This document shows positions 6,832 through 13,271 of a stretch of DNA of 13,996 nucleotides, in pieces. Both the position numbers and the translations under genes were made by a program. The first letter of the stretch is position 1; each line of letters opens with the position of its first letter. The notes beneath the pieces were generated by a model. The model saw only the letters and a program-made list of their open reading frames with translations. It searched no databases and was not told the origin of the DNA. Source of the stretch: Chloroflexota bacterium. GTDB lineage: Bacteria > Chloroflexota > Anaerolineae > UBA1429. The DNA lies in assembly GCA_014360745.1 (NCBI GenBank), contig JACIWY010000042.1, forward strand, positions 1 to 13,996, read 5' to 3'.

Positions 6832-8180
6832 TGTCTTTGCCTGATCGAGCACCGGAAGCCCCGCTGACGGAGCCCTGCCCCCTGTGCGGAGGGGTAGGCT
6901 TCGTGCGCTTGAACGTGCCGGTGGGGCATCCCCTCTTTGGGAAGGCGTTGCCTTGCCGCTGCAAACGTTACGAGATCCAGGAAAAGCGCCTGGCGCAATT
7001 GCGTCGGGCGAGCAACCTGGAACATCTGCAAAAGATGACCTTCGAGACCTTTCGCGTGGAGGAGCATGGCCATGAACAGGTGGTTTTCAGCCTGCGCCAT
7101 GCTCTGACCAAGGCCCGCGAATTTGCCGAGAACCCTCGCGGCTGGCTGCTGTTGACCGGGCCTTACGGCTCCGGCAAGACGCACTTGGCGGCGGCTATCG
7201 CCAACTATCGCGTGGAAAAAGGCCTCCCCGCGCTCTTTGTAGTGGTGCCCGATTTGCTGGACTATTTGCGCGGCGCTTATGCGCCCAACAGCACCATTAC
7301 CTATGATGAGCGCTTCAGCCAGGTACGCGAGATCGAAGTGCTCATCCTGGACGATCTAGGCACCCAGAACGCCACTCCCTGGGCGGCGGAAAAGCTATAC
7401 CAACTGCTGAACTATCGCTATAACGCCGCGCTGCCAACGGTCATCACCACCAACCAATCTCCCGAGGAGATGGATCCACGGCTTGCCTCGCGTCTGCGCG
7501 ATCGCGAATTGGTGTATAACGTGCGCATCTATGCCACCGACTATCGGGGCAACGCCTCAGACGAGACCTTCGGCAGCCTTAATTTGTACGCAGGTTATAC
7601 GCTGGGCACTTTTTCCGACCGCAAAGGAGATCTGGACCCCGAAGCTGGCCTGCGCTTGCGGCAAGCCATCCGCACCGTCCAAAAGTACGCCGAGGCGCCC
7701 AACAACTGGCTTCTCTTGCGCGGCGGTTATGGCGTGGGCAAAACCCATCTGGCGGCCGCCGTGGCCAACAAGGTGGCGGCCAGCGGTATGAGCGTCATGT
7801 TCGTGGTCACGGCCGACTTGTTGGACCATCTGCGAGCCACCTACCAGCCGGACAGCCCGGTATCCTACGACCAACGTTTCAACAAAGTGCGCCGAGCGTG
7901 GCTGTTGGTGTTGGATGATCTGGGCGCACAAAACCCCACTCCCTGGGTGCGCGAGAAGCTGTTCCAGATTTTGAATTATCGCTATGTTGCCGGCCTGCCC
8001 ACGGTGCTCACCGTCGCCGATGCCGATTGGGAGCAACTGGACGAGCGGTTAAAGAGCCGCCTGCTCGATACCTCCACCTGCACGTTGGTGGATCTGTCCG
8101 ATATCCCTAGCTATCGTGGCCGGCCCCGCGAGCAGCGCCCACCGTCCAAGACGTCGCGCAAGCGGCTATCCTCGGAATAG
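6831..8180 (+). CDS. Tandem DnaC/DnaI-type helicase-loader ATPase (two AAA+ domains)
   Basis: DnaC/DnaI-family AAA+ proteins load DnaB onto single-stranded DNA and are normally about 250-310 residues. This protein has 449 and holds two copies of the ATPase. The N-terminus has a zinc-type motif, CPLC (C16, C19) with CRC (C42, C44). Domain 1 shows Walker A GPYGSGKTH (110-118), Walker B LILDDLG (171-177), sensor-1 TTN (206-208) and SRLRDRE (220-226). Domain 2, shifted by 188 residues, shows GGYGVGKTH (298-306), LVLDDLG (359-365) and KSRLLD (409-414), but TVAD replaces the sensor-1 TTN. The linker (about 245-290) resembles the approach to domain 1. GAGGGG lies 7 nt before the ATG, which overlaps the DnaD-like stop. 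Helicase loading is inferred from the family and its neighbours; an IstB-like transposition helper is less likely because no transposase is nearby. Confidence 0.88.
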   Translation: MSLPDRAPEAPLTEPCPLCGGVGFVRLNVPVGHPLFGKALPCRCKRYEIQEKRLAQLRRASNLEHLQKMTFETFRVEEHGHEQVVFSLRHALTKAREFAENPRGWLLLTGPYGSGKTHLAAAIANYRVEKGLPALFVVVPDLLDYLRGAYAPNSTITYDERFSQVREIEVLILDDLGTQNATPWAAEKLYQLLNYRYNAALPTVITTNQSPEEMDPRLASRLRDRELVYNVRIYATDYRGNASDETFGSLNLYAGYTLGTFSDRKGDLDPEAGLRLRQAIRTVQKYAEAPNNWLLLRGGYGVGKTHLAAAVANKVAASGMSVMFVVTADLLDHLRATYQPDSPVSYDQRFNKVRRAWLLVLDDLGAQNPTPWVREKLFQILNYRYVAGLPTVLTVADADWEQLDERLKSRLLDTSTCTLVDLSDIPSYRGRPREQRPPSKTSRKRLSSE

Positions 8181-8283
8181 GGATCTTTATGCACAGCCCG
8201 GCCTGGCCCCGGTCGTTCGGGAACTTGCATTCTGCCGGAGGCGTCTCGGATATCAAGACCAGGATCAGGATCACCGGGATGCC

Positions 8284-10035
8284 ATGAAGCGATATGCCTG
8301 CTATTTCCTCTTTATACTCTGTATACTCACAATTCCAGCTGCCCTGGCTTACCAAAACCTCGACCTTCTCCAGCATGTCATGGCCCATTGGACGGGCGAA
8401 TCCGATCTGAAGGAACAGATCAAAGGGACCTTGGCCTTGGCCTATCTGCGGCTCACCCGCTTCCCGCCGCAAACGGCGCCTTTCACCCCCATGCGCCATA
8501 CCGGATTGTCACCCTATGGGGTGAACACCTTTCTGGAGCAAGAGGCCGATCCGCTCAAGGTGGAACAATCGCTGCAACTCATCGCCGATGCCGGTTTTCA
8601 CTGGATTCGCCAAGAGTTCCCCTGGGAAGACATCGAGATCTCGGCCAAAGGCGATTTCTGGGACCATAAATGGAACGTCAGCGCCTGGGAAAAGTATGAC
8701 CGCATTGTAGCCCTGGCCGAAGCTCACGGGCTGGAGATCATCGCCCGGCTGGACAACCCCCCTGCTTGGAGCCGATCGGTCGGCAATGCCGAAGGGTGGT
8801 CGATGGCTCCGCCGGACCGTTACGAGGATTTTGGCGATTTCGTCTACGCCGTGGTGAGCCGTTATCGCGGGCGTATCCGTTATTATCAGATCTGGAACGA
8901 GCCAAACATCTATCCGGAATGGGGCGATCAACCCGCCGACCCGGCGGCTTATGTCGAATTGCTGCGCATGGCCTATCGCCGAGCCAAGGAGGCCGACCCC
9001 AATGCGGTGATCATCGCCGCCGGCCTGGCCCAGACGACGGAGGAGACCCCCTCCGAATTTGGCCCACGCAACATGAGCGATCTGCTCTATCTGGAAAAGA
9101 TGTATCAGGCGGGGGTTCGCGGCTTCTTTGACATTATGGGTTGCCAGTTATACGGTCTGTGGACAGGGCCTTACGATCGCCGTGTCAGCCGTGATCGAAC
9201 CAACTTTTCCCGCGTCGAGCTCCTGCGCGAGATCATGGTGCGTTACGGCGACGCCGACAAGCCGATTTGGGCCACCGAGGTGGGCTGGAACGCCATTCCT
9301 CAAGACTCGCCGGCCCCGCCCATTTATGGCCGAGTGAGCGAGGAAACCCAAGCTGTCTATGCCATCGAGGCGTATCGGCGGGCGGCCCGCGAATGGCCCT
9401 GGATGGGGGTGATGAACTATTGGTTCTTCCGTCGCCCCTCGGATGCCGAGCGCGATCAGGCTTGGTACTATTTCCGCTTGCTGGAGCCCGACTTTACCCC
9501 GCTGCCCGTTTACGACGCCTTGGCCTGGCTGGCCAACGAGCCCCCGACGATGCATATCGGTTATCACCAGGAGGATCACTGGGCGCTGAATTACGTGGGC
9601 GATTGGCGGCGCATCGAAGACGAGCGGGCTGTACTGGGCGCCTATGCCCTGGGCCACGAAGGAGACCGTTTGACCTTCTATATGGAAGGCACCGACTTGG
9701 CCTTGGTGTTGCGCGATGCGCAGCACATAAAGGCTTTGCGCACCCGAATCGACGGCCGGATGGTATCGCCCAGGCTCAGTTGGAGCGCGCCGAGCGGTGT
9801 TTCCATAGAGCAAGGATCTTTTGTCGCGATCTTGGCCCGTGGGTTGGCCGACGCGCGGCATCGGGTGGAGTTGGAGGTTGTCTCCGGGGCTATCGCCTTG
9901 GACGGCATTTTGGTATGGAGGACACAGCCCGCGTGGGGTTTGGCCGTATTCGTCGCCTTCGCCCTAGGCGCGGCGATCGTCCGGATCGCCAGGGCGGCGG
10001 CGAGCATGTCTCAGGAGGAGAGGAAGCTATCTTGA
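8284..10035 (+). CDS. Membrane-anchored glycoside hydrolase (clan-A-like, GH39/GH5-type)
   Basis: The 583-residue protein begins with a hydrophobic signal or anchor (about 5-22), followed by a TIM-barrel glycosidase. QIWNEPNIY (202-210) gives E206 as the acid/base, and PIWATEVGWN (327-336) gives E332 as the nucleophile, the clan-A arrangement. A region of about 480-548 (including GDRLTFYMEGTDLALV and GAIALDGILVW) looks like a beta-sandwich carbohydrate-binding domain. A second hydrophobic helix lies near 551-570, so the enzyme is probably tethered outside the membrane. The ATG at 8284 is chosen because the signal peptide starts there; its ribosome site is weak. The 103-bp gap after the ATPase gene has a small GAYCAG-type triplet repeat at 8257-8274 but no convincing promoter. 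The stop overlaps the glycosyltransferase start by 4 bp. The glycan substrate is unknown. Confidence 0.8.
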   Translation: MKRYACYFLFILCILTIPAALAYQNLDLLQHVMAHWTGESDLKEQIKGTLALAYLRLTRFPPQTAPFTPMRHTGLSPYGVNTFLEQEADPLKVEQSLQLIADAGFHWIRQEFPWEDIEISAKGDFWDHKWNVSAWEKYDRIVALAEAHGLEIIARLDNPPAWSRSVGNAEGWSMAPPDRYEDFGDFVYAVVSRYRGRIRYYQIWNEPNIYPEWGDQPADPAAYVELLRMAYRRAKEADPNAVIIAAGLAQTTEETPSEFGPRNMSDLLYLEKMYQAGVRGFFDIMGCQLYGLWTGPYDRRVSRDRTNFSRVELLREIMVRYGDADKPIWATEVGWNAIPQDSPAPPIYGRVSEETQAVYAIEAYRRAAREWPWMGVMNYWFFRRPSDAERDQAWYYFRLLEPDFTPLPVYDALAWLANEPPTMHIGYHQEDHWALNYVGDWRRIEDERAVLGAYALGHEGDRLTFYMEGTDLALVLRDAQHIKALRTRIDGRMVSPRLSWSAPSGVSIEQGSFVAILARGLADARHRVELEVVSGAIALDGILVWRTQPAWGLAVFVAFALGAAIVRIARAAASMSQEERKLS

Positions 10036-12440
10036 GAGAACACCCTCCCCTCCGGCGTGGATACCTGTTCATCTTGATCGGCATAGCGATCTTGGCGGCG
10101 ATGTTGCGCTTTTACCGCTTAGGCGCACAGAGTTTTTGGAACGACGAGGGCACCAGCGTTGCCCTGGCGCTGCGCGATCTGGCCACCATCACCCGCAACG
10201 CAGCCCACGACATCCACCCCCCCTTTTACTATTACCTGCTTCACGGGTGGATCCGCCTCTTTGGAGCAGGAGAGATCGGCGCTCGCTCGCTCTCGGCGAT
10301 CGTGGGCGTGGCCCTGGCCGGCGCTTTATATATCTTGGGGCGGCGTCTTTTTGATCCAAGAGTGGGTCGGTTGGCCTCTCTTTTGGCAGCCACTTCGCCT
10401 TTTATGGTTTATTATTCCCAAGAAGCACGAATGTATATATTGGCCGCTTTCTTGGGAACGATCTCCTGGCTGGGCTTTGACGGCTGGCTAACGGCTTGGG
10501 GGCGAAGCTCCGGCCGGCTTTGGGCTTGGACGCTGTTGTACATCGTCAGCAGCGTTGCCTCCATTTACACCCACTATCTCGGCTTTTTCATCCTCATCGC
10601 CCAAAACCTGGCCTTCCTGCTTTGGATGGCCAAAGGGTGGCCGCGACACCGAAGAAAGGTAGGGCTGTATCCTCTGTGGAGCTGGATCGGCCTGCAGGCG
10701 CTGATCGGCGTGTCTTATTTGCCATGGCTATCTTATGCGCAACGCTCTCTTCAGGCGTGGCCGGCCGTCAGCCAACCTCTGTCGTTGCTCGATCTGGCGA
10801 AGCAAACGGCGCGAATTCTTCCTCTGGGCGTCACCGTCGCCGAAAGGACGCGGGAGCTGCTGATCGGCCTGGCTTTGTCCTGCTTCGTTTTGCCGGGGCT
10901 GCTCTGCAGCTTCCTTGAACGCAAAGCACGGCAATACCCTTCCCATCCTTTGGCCACATGGCAGATGGCTCTCTACCTGTTCGTGCCCATCCTGCTCTTG
11001 TACTTTTTCTCTTGGCATCGCCCGATGTACAAACCCAAGTTCTTGCTCCTCGCCGCGCCGGCCTTTTGTCTGGCCCAAGCGCGGGGAATCGCCGCGCTTT
11101 CGGCCTGGCTAGAACGCATCAGCCGATGCACCTGGACAGGCGCCCTCGGGCCGATCTTGGGAACGGCCATGATATGGGCCGGTTCGGCACACTCTTTCCA
11201 CGCCTTGTACACCGATCCGGCCTATGCCCGCGATGACTATCGCGGCATCGTGGCCTACATTCAGGCCTCCTCGCGCCCCGGCGATGCCATTTTGATCAAC
11301 GCCCCCTCTCAAATCGAGACGGTGGATCTTTACTACGAGGGGCCATTACCCATGTACCCTTTGCCGCGCCAACGCCCTCCCGATCGGGCACGCCTGGAGG
11401 GCGAGCTTCAGGAGATAGCCGCCCAACATGAACGCCTTTACGGTATTTTTTGGGCCACAGCAGAGAGCGATCCCCAGGGATGGGTCGAAGGCTGGCTGGA
11501 CGACCATGCCTTCAAGACGATGGATAGCTGGTTCGGCCATGTGCGCCTGGTGATCTATGCCCTGCCCGCTGAAGCGCCGCAAGAGATCGCCCGGCCCACC
11601 GACTATATGCTGGGCGACCGAATCCGCTTGCTGGGGTATACCCTCGGCGCCGGCGGGCAGGGCGGTGCGGTGGAAAGCGGCGACATCCTGCCTCTGACCC
11701 TCTTTTGGCAGGCCATCGAGCCGGTGGGAGCGCGTTACAAGGTGTTCACCCATCTCGTCAACAGGCGCGACCTCATCGTCGCCCAACGTGATAGCGAGCC
11801 GGGCGGGGGAGGAGCGATGACCGATCGCTGGCCCGTGGGAGAGCGGATCGTGGACCACTATGGGTTGCTCATTCAGCCGGGGACGCCGCCAGGCGAATAT
11901 ACGTTGTGGGTTGGGATGTATGGGCTAGACGATGGAAAGCGGTTGCCGGTGAGCCTGGAGGGGAGCGTTCGGGGCGATGCCATCGATCTGGCGCGGGTGC
12001 GGGTGCTCCCCGCCGCGGCCCCCCCGCCGTTGGCTGCGCTCGATATGCAAAAACGGCTTGACATGCGCTGGGACGGACTGGAGCTATTGGGCTTTAGCCT
12101 GCATCGCCTGGGGCAAGAGCACATTGCCTTGGAGACGGTGCGCCCGGGCGACATCTTGCGGCTGACGCTCTTTTGGCGGCGGGGAGAGGGGAACGGCGCC
12201 CCGGCCGAGTTTGTCGTCTCGCTGCGCGACCGGAGCTATCGCTTGGTCTGGGAGCGGGCGCTGGCGCCAGCCGAGGGCGATTATCCCTTCGCTACCTGGA
12301 GAAGTGGCGAGATCGTCCGTGACCTACATGCCTTGCATTTGCCGCCCGAGCTGACACCCGGCGACTATGTCCTGAACCTGGCGCCGGCTGGGCGACCGGA
12401 GGAAGGGTTGACGCTGCGACGGATCGAAGTTAGGAGATAA
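10032..12440 (+). CDS. GT-C (PMT/ArnT-like, GT39-type) membrane glycosyltransferase with two C-terminal beta-domains
   Basis: Polytopic GT-C enzymes move sugars from polyprenyl-phosphate donors to lipids, proteins or polysaccharides outside the membrane. Here a first TM helix (about 11-29) is followed by FWNDEG, with D38 and E39 in the loop where GT-C enzymes keep their catalytic acid. DIHPPFYYY (60-68) and SQEARMY (129-135) are typical PMT_2 motifs, and about ten hydrophobic segments extend to about residue 400. Two related soluble domains, roughly 524-650 and 676-802, share GDIL-x-LTLFW and PGDY/PGEY elements. TTG at 10032 is chosen over upstream codons because it forms a TTGA overlap with the hydrolase stop and follows AGGAGGAGAGG. 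ATG at 10101 would cut the first helix. The length is 802 residues. With the hydrolase it forms a surface-glycan pair; donor and acceptor are unknown. Confidence 0.83.
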   Translation: MREHPPLRRGYLFILIGIAILAAMLRFYRLGAQSFWNDEGTSVALALRDLATITRNAAHDIHPPFYYYLLHGWIRLFGAGEIGARSLSAIVGVALAGALYILGRRLFDPRVGRLASLLAATSPFMVYYSQEARMYILAAFLGTISWLGFDGWLTAWGRSSGRLWAWTLLYIVSSVASIYTHYLGFFILIAQNLAFLLWMAKGWPRHRRKVGLYPLWSWIGLQALIGVSYLPWLSYAQRSLQAWPAVSQPLSLLDLAKQTARILPLGVTVAERTRELLIGLALSCFVLPGLLCSFLERKARQYPSHPLATWQMALYLFVPILLLYFFSWHRPMYKPKFLLLAAPAFCLAQARGIAALSAWLERISRCTWTGALGPILGTAMIWAGSAHSFHALYTDPAYARDDYRGIVAYIQASSRPGDAILINAPSQIETVDLYYEGPLPMYPLPRQRPPDRARLEGELQEIAAQHERLYGIFWATAESDPQGWVEGWLDDHAFKTMDSWFGHVRLVIYALPAEAPQEIARPTDYMLGDRIRLLGYTLGAGGQGGAVESGDILPLTLFWQAIEPVGARYKVFTHLVNRRDLIVAQRDSEPGGGGAMTDRWPVGERIVDHYGLLIQPGTPPGEYTLWVGMYGLDDGKRLPVSLEGSVRGDAIDLARVRVLPAAAPPPLAALDMQKRLDMRWDGLELLGFSLHRLGQEHIALETVRPGDILRLTLFWRRGEGNGAPAEFVVSLRDRSYRLVWERALAPAEGDYPFATWRSGEIVRDLHALHLPPELTPGDYVLNLAPAGRPEEGLTLRRIEVRR

Positions 12441-12497
12441 ACGCAGCCCTGAATGGCTCTCGACGAATCGGGCGCGCTTGGGCAGAAAGCAAAAAAG

Positions 12498-12525
12498 ACA
12501 CGGTAGAATCCTGGCTCTACCGTGT
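12498..12525. terminator. Bidirectional intrinsic terminator
   Basis: ACACGGTAGA (12498-12507) and TCTACCGTGT (12516-12525) form a perfect 10-bp stem with an 8-nt loop. An A-run lies to the left (12491-12496) and TTCTTTT to the right, so it can stop both the plus-strand glycosyltransferase transcript and the minus-strand tRNA-Ser transcript. Confidence 0.85.
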
Positions 12526-12546
12526 TTCTTTTGTGGTTCTATGAGG

Positions 12547-12632
12547 CGGAGAGGGCGGGATTTGAACCCGCGAGGCTCATCGCCTACACGATTTCCAATC
12601 GTGCGCACTCGGCCGGACTATGCGACCTCTCC
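12547..12632 (-). tRNA. tRNA-Ser(GGA)
   Basis: The minus strand folds as a class-II tRNA. The 7-bp acceptor stem is GGAGAGG/CCTCTCC with discriminator G (12547), the D-stem is GCA/TGC, and the anticodon stem is CACGA/TCGTG with loop TTGGAAA, so the anticodon is GGA (12596-12594), reading UCC and UCU. The long variable arm AGGC-gatga-GCCT marks it as tRNA-Ser, and the T-arm GCGGG-TTCAAAT-CCCGC is canonical. CCA is not encoded. A promoter lies about 40 nt upstream and the terminator about 20 nt downstream, so it is a stand-alone unit. Confidence 0.97.
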
Positions 12633-12669
12633 GCGATACTCTGAGGAACGCTTACCTCTCGTGACGGCG

Positions 12670-12698
12670 AGTATAACACAGCCGGCCCTTTCTACCAA
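12670..12698 (-). promoter_or_regulatory. Promoter for tRNA-Ser
   Basis: On the minus strand, TTGGTA (12698-12693) and TATACT (12675-12670) are separated by 17 nt. A start near 12663 leaves about 30 nt of 5' leader before the mature tRNA end at 12632, to be removed by RNase P. Confidence 0.55.
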
Positions 12699-12728
12699 AT
12701 GGGGAACGCCTAAAAGTGCGTCGCTTTT

Positions 12729-12756
12729 TTGCTCTACGCCACTGCCGCTATATGAT
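12729..12756 (+). promoter_or_regulatory. Possible promoter for the small membrane-protein gene
   Basis: TTGCTC (12729-12734) and TATGAT (12751-12756) are 16 nt apart, with a start expected near 12763. The match is moderate. It precedes a leader with a palindrome, a GC-rich hairpin and a very strong ribosome site. Confidence 0.4.
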
Positions 12757-12770
12757 GTAGGGTGATCTCC

Positions 12771-12784
12771 TTCCCTTAAGGGAA
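12771..12784. promoter_or_regulatory. 14-bp perfect palindrome, operator-like
   Basis: TTCCCTTAAGGGAA is a perfect inverted repeat just downstream of the predicted start site near 12763. Its place would suit a repressor dimer, but no regulator gene is adjacent and function is inferred from symmetry only. Confidence 0.4.
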
Positions 12785-12788
12785 TGGG

Positions 12789-12815
12789 GCCGGCCCGGCT
12801 ACGAACGAGGCCGGC
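12789..12815 (+). other. GC-rich hairpin in the leader of the small membrane-protein gene
   Basis: GCCGGCC (12789-12795) pairs with GGCCGGC (12809-12815) across a 13-nt loop, ending 6 nt before the GGAGGAAGG ribosome site. It lacks a T-run, so it is not a terminator. It could affect translation or transcript stability. Confidence 0.5.
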
Positions 12816-12833
12816 GGCTGCGGAGGAAGGGAC

Positions 12834-13175
12834 ATGGCCCAACAGGTAAGATTAGATTGGGAAAGCGCTACAGAATCGTGGCGTCGCGAGATGGAAGGCC
12901 TTTGTCAAGATACGTTATCGTTCTACCTCGTCGGCGTGTCTTTTTTTCTGATTTTTTGGTTAATCTGGCTTTCTTCTCCTTTTACGCCTTCCTTAATACT
13001 AGGCTGGAGCGTACTTGTTATCCTCGGCCTGTGTACTTATCTCGCCGCCAGATTACGGGAACGATGTTACCGACTGTCCAGCGTTTGTCTTATCGCCGGC
13101 TGGATGTTGGCCCATGGCGCCCTTACGCCAGTGGCGCGACAAGCCTGTACCTCGCTTTTGGCGTACTGCCCCTGA
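12834..13175 (+). CDS. Small hydrophobic membrane protein, probably a frameshifted fragment
   Basis: I do not recognise this gene. The ATG follows GGAGGAAGG with ideal 7-nt spacing, so translation from here is credible. The 113-residue product has a polar N-terminus (1-26) and three hydrophobic stretches at about 28-48, 52-72 and 82-98, with basic LRERCYR between the second and third. It ends in a polar, cysteine-containing tail. The next frame (offset by two bases) continues as YASGATSLYLAFGV and a further hydrophobic run, ending with TAA at 13216 only 3 nt before the terminator. A one-base deletion near 13130-13145 would explain this, so the original protein was probably about 127 residues with four helices, itself perhaps the N-terminal remnant of a larger sensor. 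Codons such as TTA, ATA, GTA and AGA are more common here than in neighbours, which hints at relaxed selection or transfer. Confidence 0.5.
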   Translation: MAQQVRLDWESATESWRREMEGLCQDTLSFYLVGVSFFLIFWLIWLSSPFTPSLILGWSVLVILGLCTYLAARLRERCYRLSSVCLIAGWMLAHGALTPVARQACTSLLAYCP

Positions 13176-13219
13176 TCATCAGCTTGGGGGGCTTACTAAT
13201 CGGCCTGGTTTCTTAATAA

Positions 13220-13256
13220 AAGCCTCCCGCAGGAGAGGAGCTCCTGCGGGAGGCTT
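13220..13256. terminator. Strong bidirectional terminator hairpin
   Basis: AAGCCTCCCGCAGGAG (13220-13235) and CTCCTGCGGGAGGCTT (13241-13256) form a perfect 16-bp stem with loop AGGAG. On the minus strand it is followed by a T-rich TTATTAAG and lies 15 nt after the stop of the enolase-superfamily gene, its likely main client. On the plus strand the tail is GGTTTA, weaker, and it closes the small membrane gene. Confidence 0.88.
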
Positions 13257-13271
13257 GGTTTAGCGCCGCGC

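Noticed and set aside
6831..8180. The tandem ATPase as an IstB transposition helper of an insertion sequence
   Set aside because: There is no IstA-like transposase, no terminal inverted repeat, and the gene overlaps a DnaD-domain gene in a replication operon.
8225..8253. A promoter for the hydrolase gene in the gap after the ATPase gene
   Set aside because: TTGCAT is present but the element at the right distance (GGATAT) matches the -10 consensus at only two positions.
8116..8283. An earlier start for the hydrolase within the end of the tandem ATPase gene
   Set aside because: The extra residues are not conserved-looking and would place the signal peptide internally; the ATG at 8284 begins right at the hydrophobic segment.
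9267..10031. An upstream extension of the glycosyltransferase frame inside the hydrolase gene
   Set aside because: The translation is Arg/Gly-rich shadow sequence overlapping a well-supported glycosidase; the TTG at 10032 has a ribosome site and the first TM helix follows it.
12857..13216. The second-frame open frame read as a full gene of 119 codons
   Set aside because: Its first part is basic shadow sequence without a ribosome site; only its last third looks real, as the shifted continuation of the frame from 12834.
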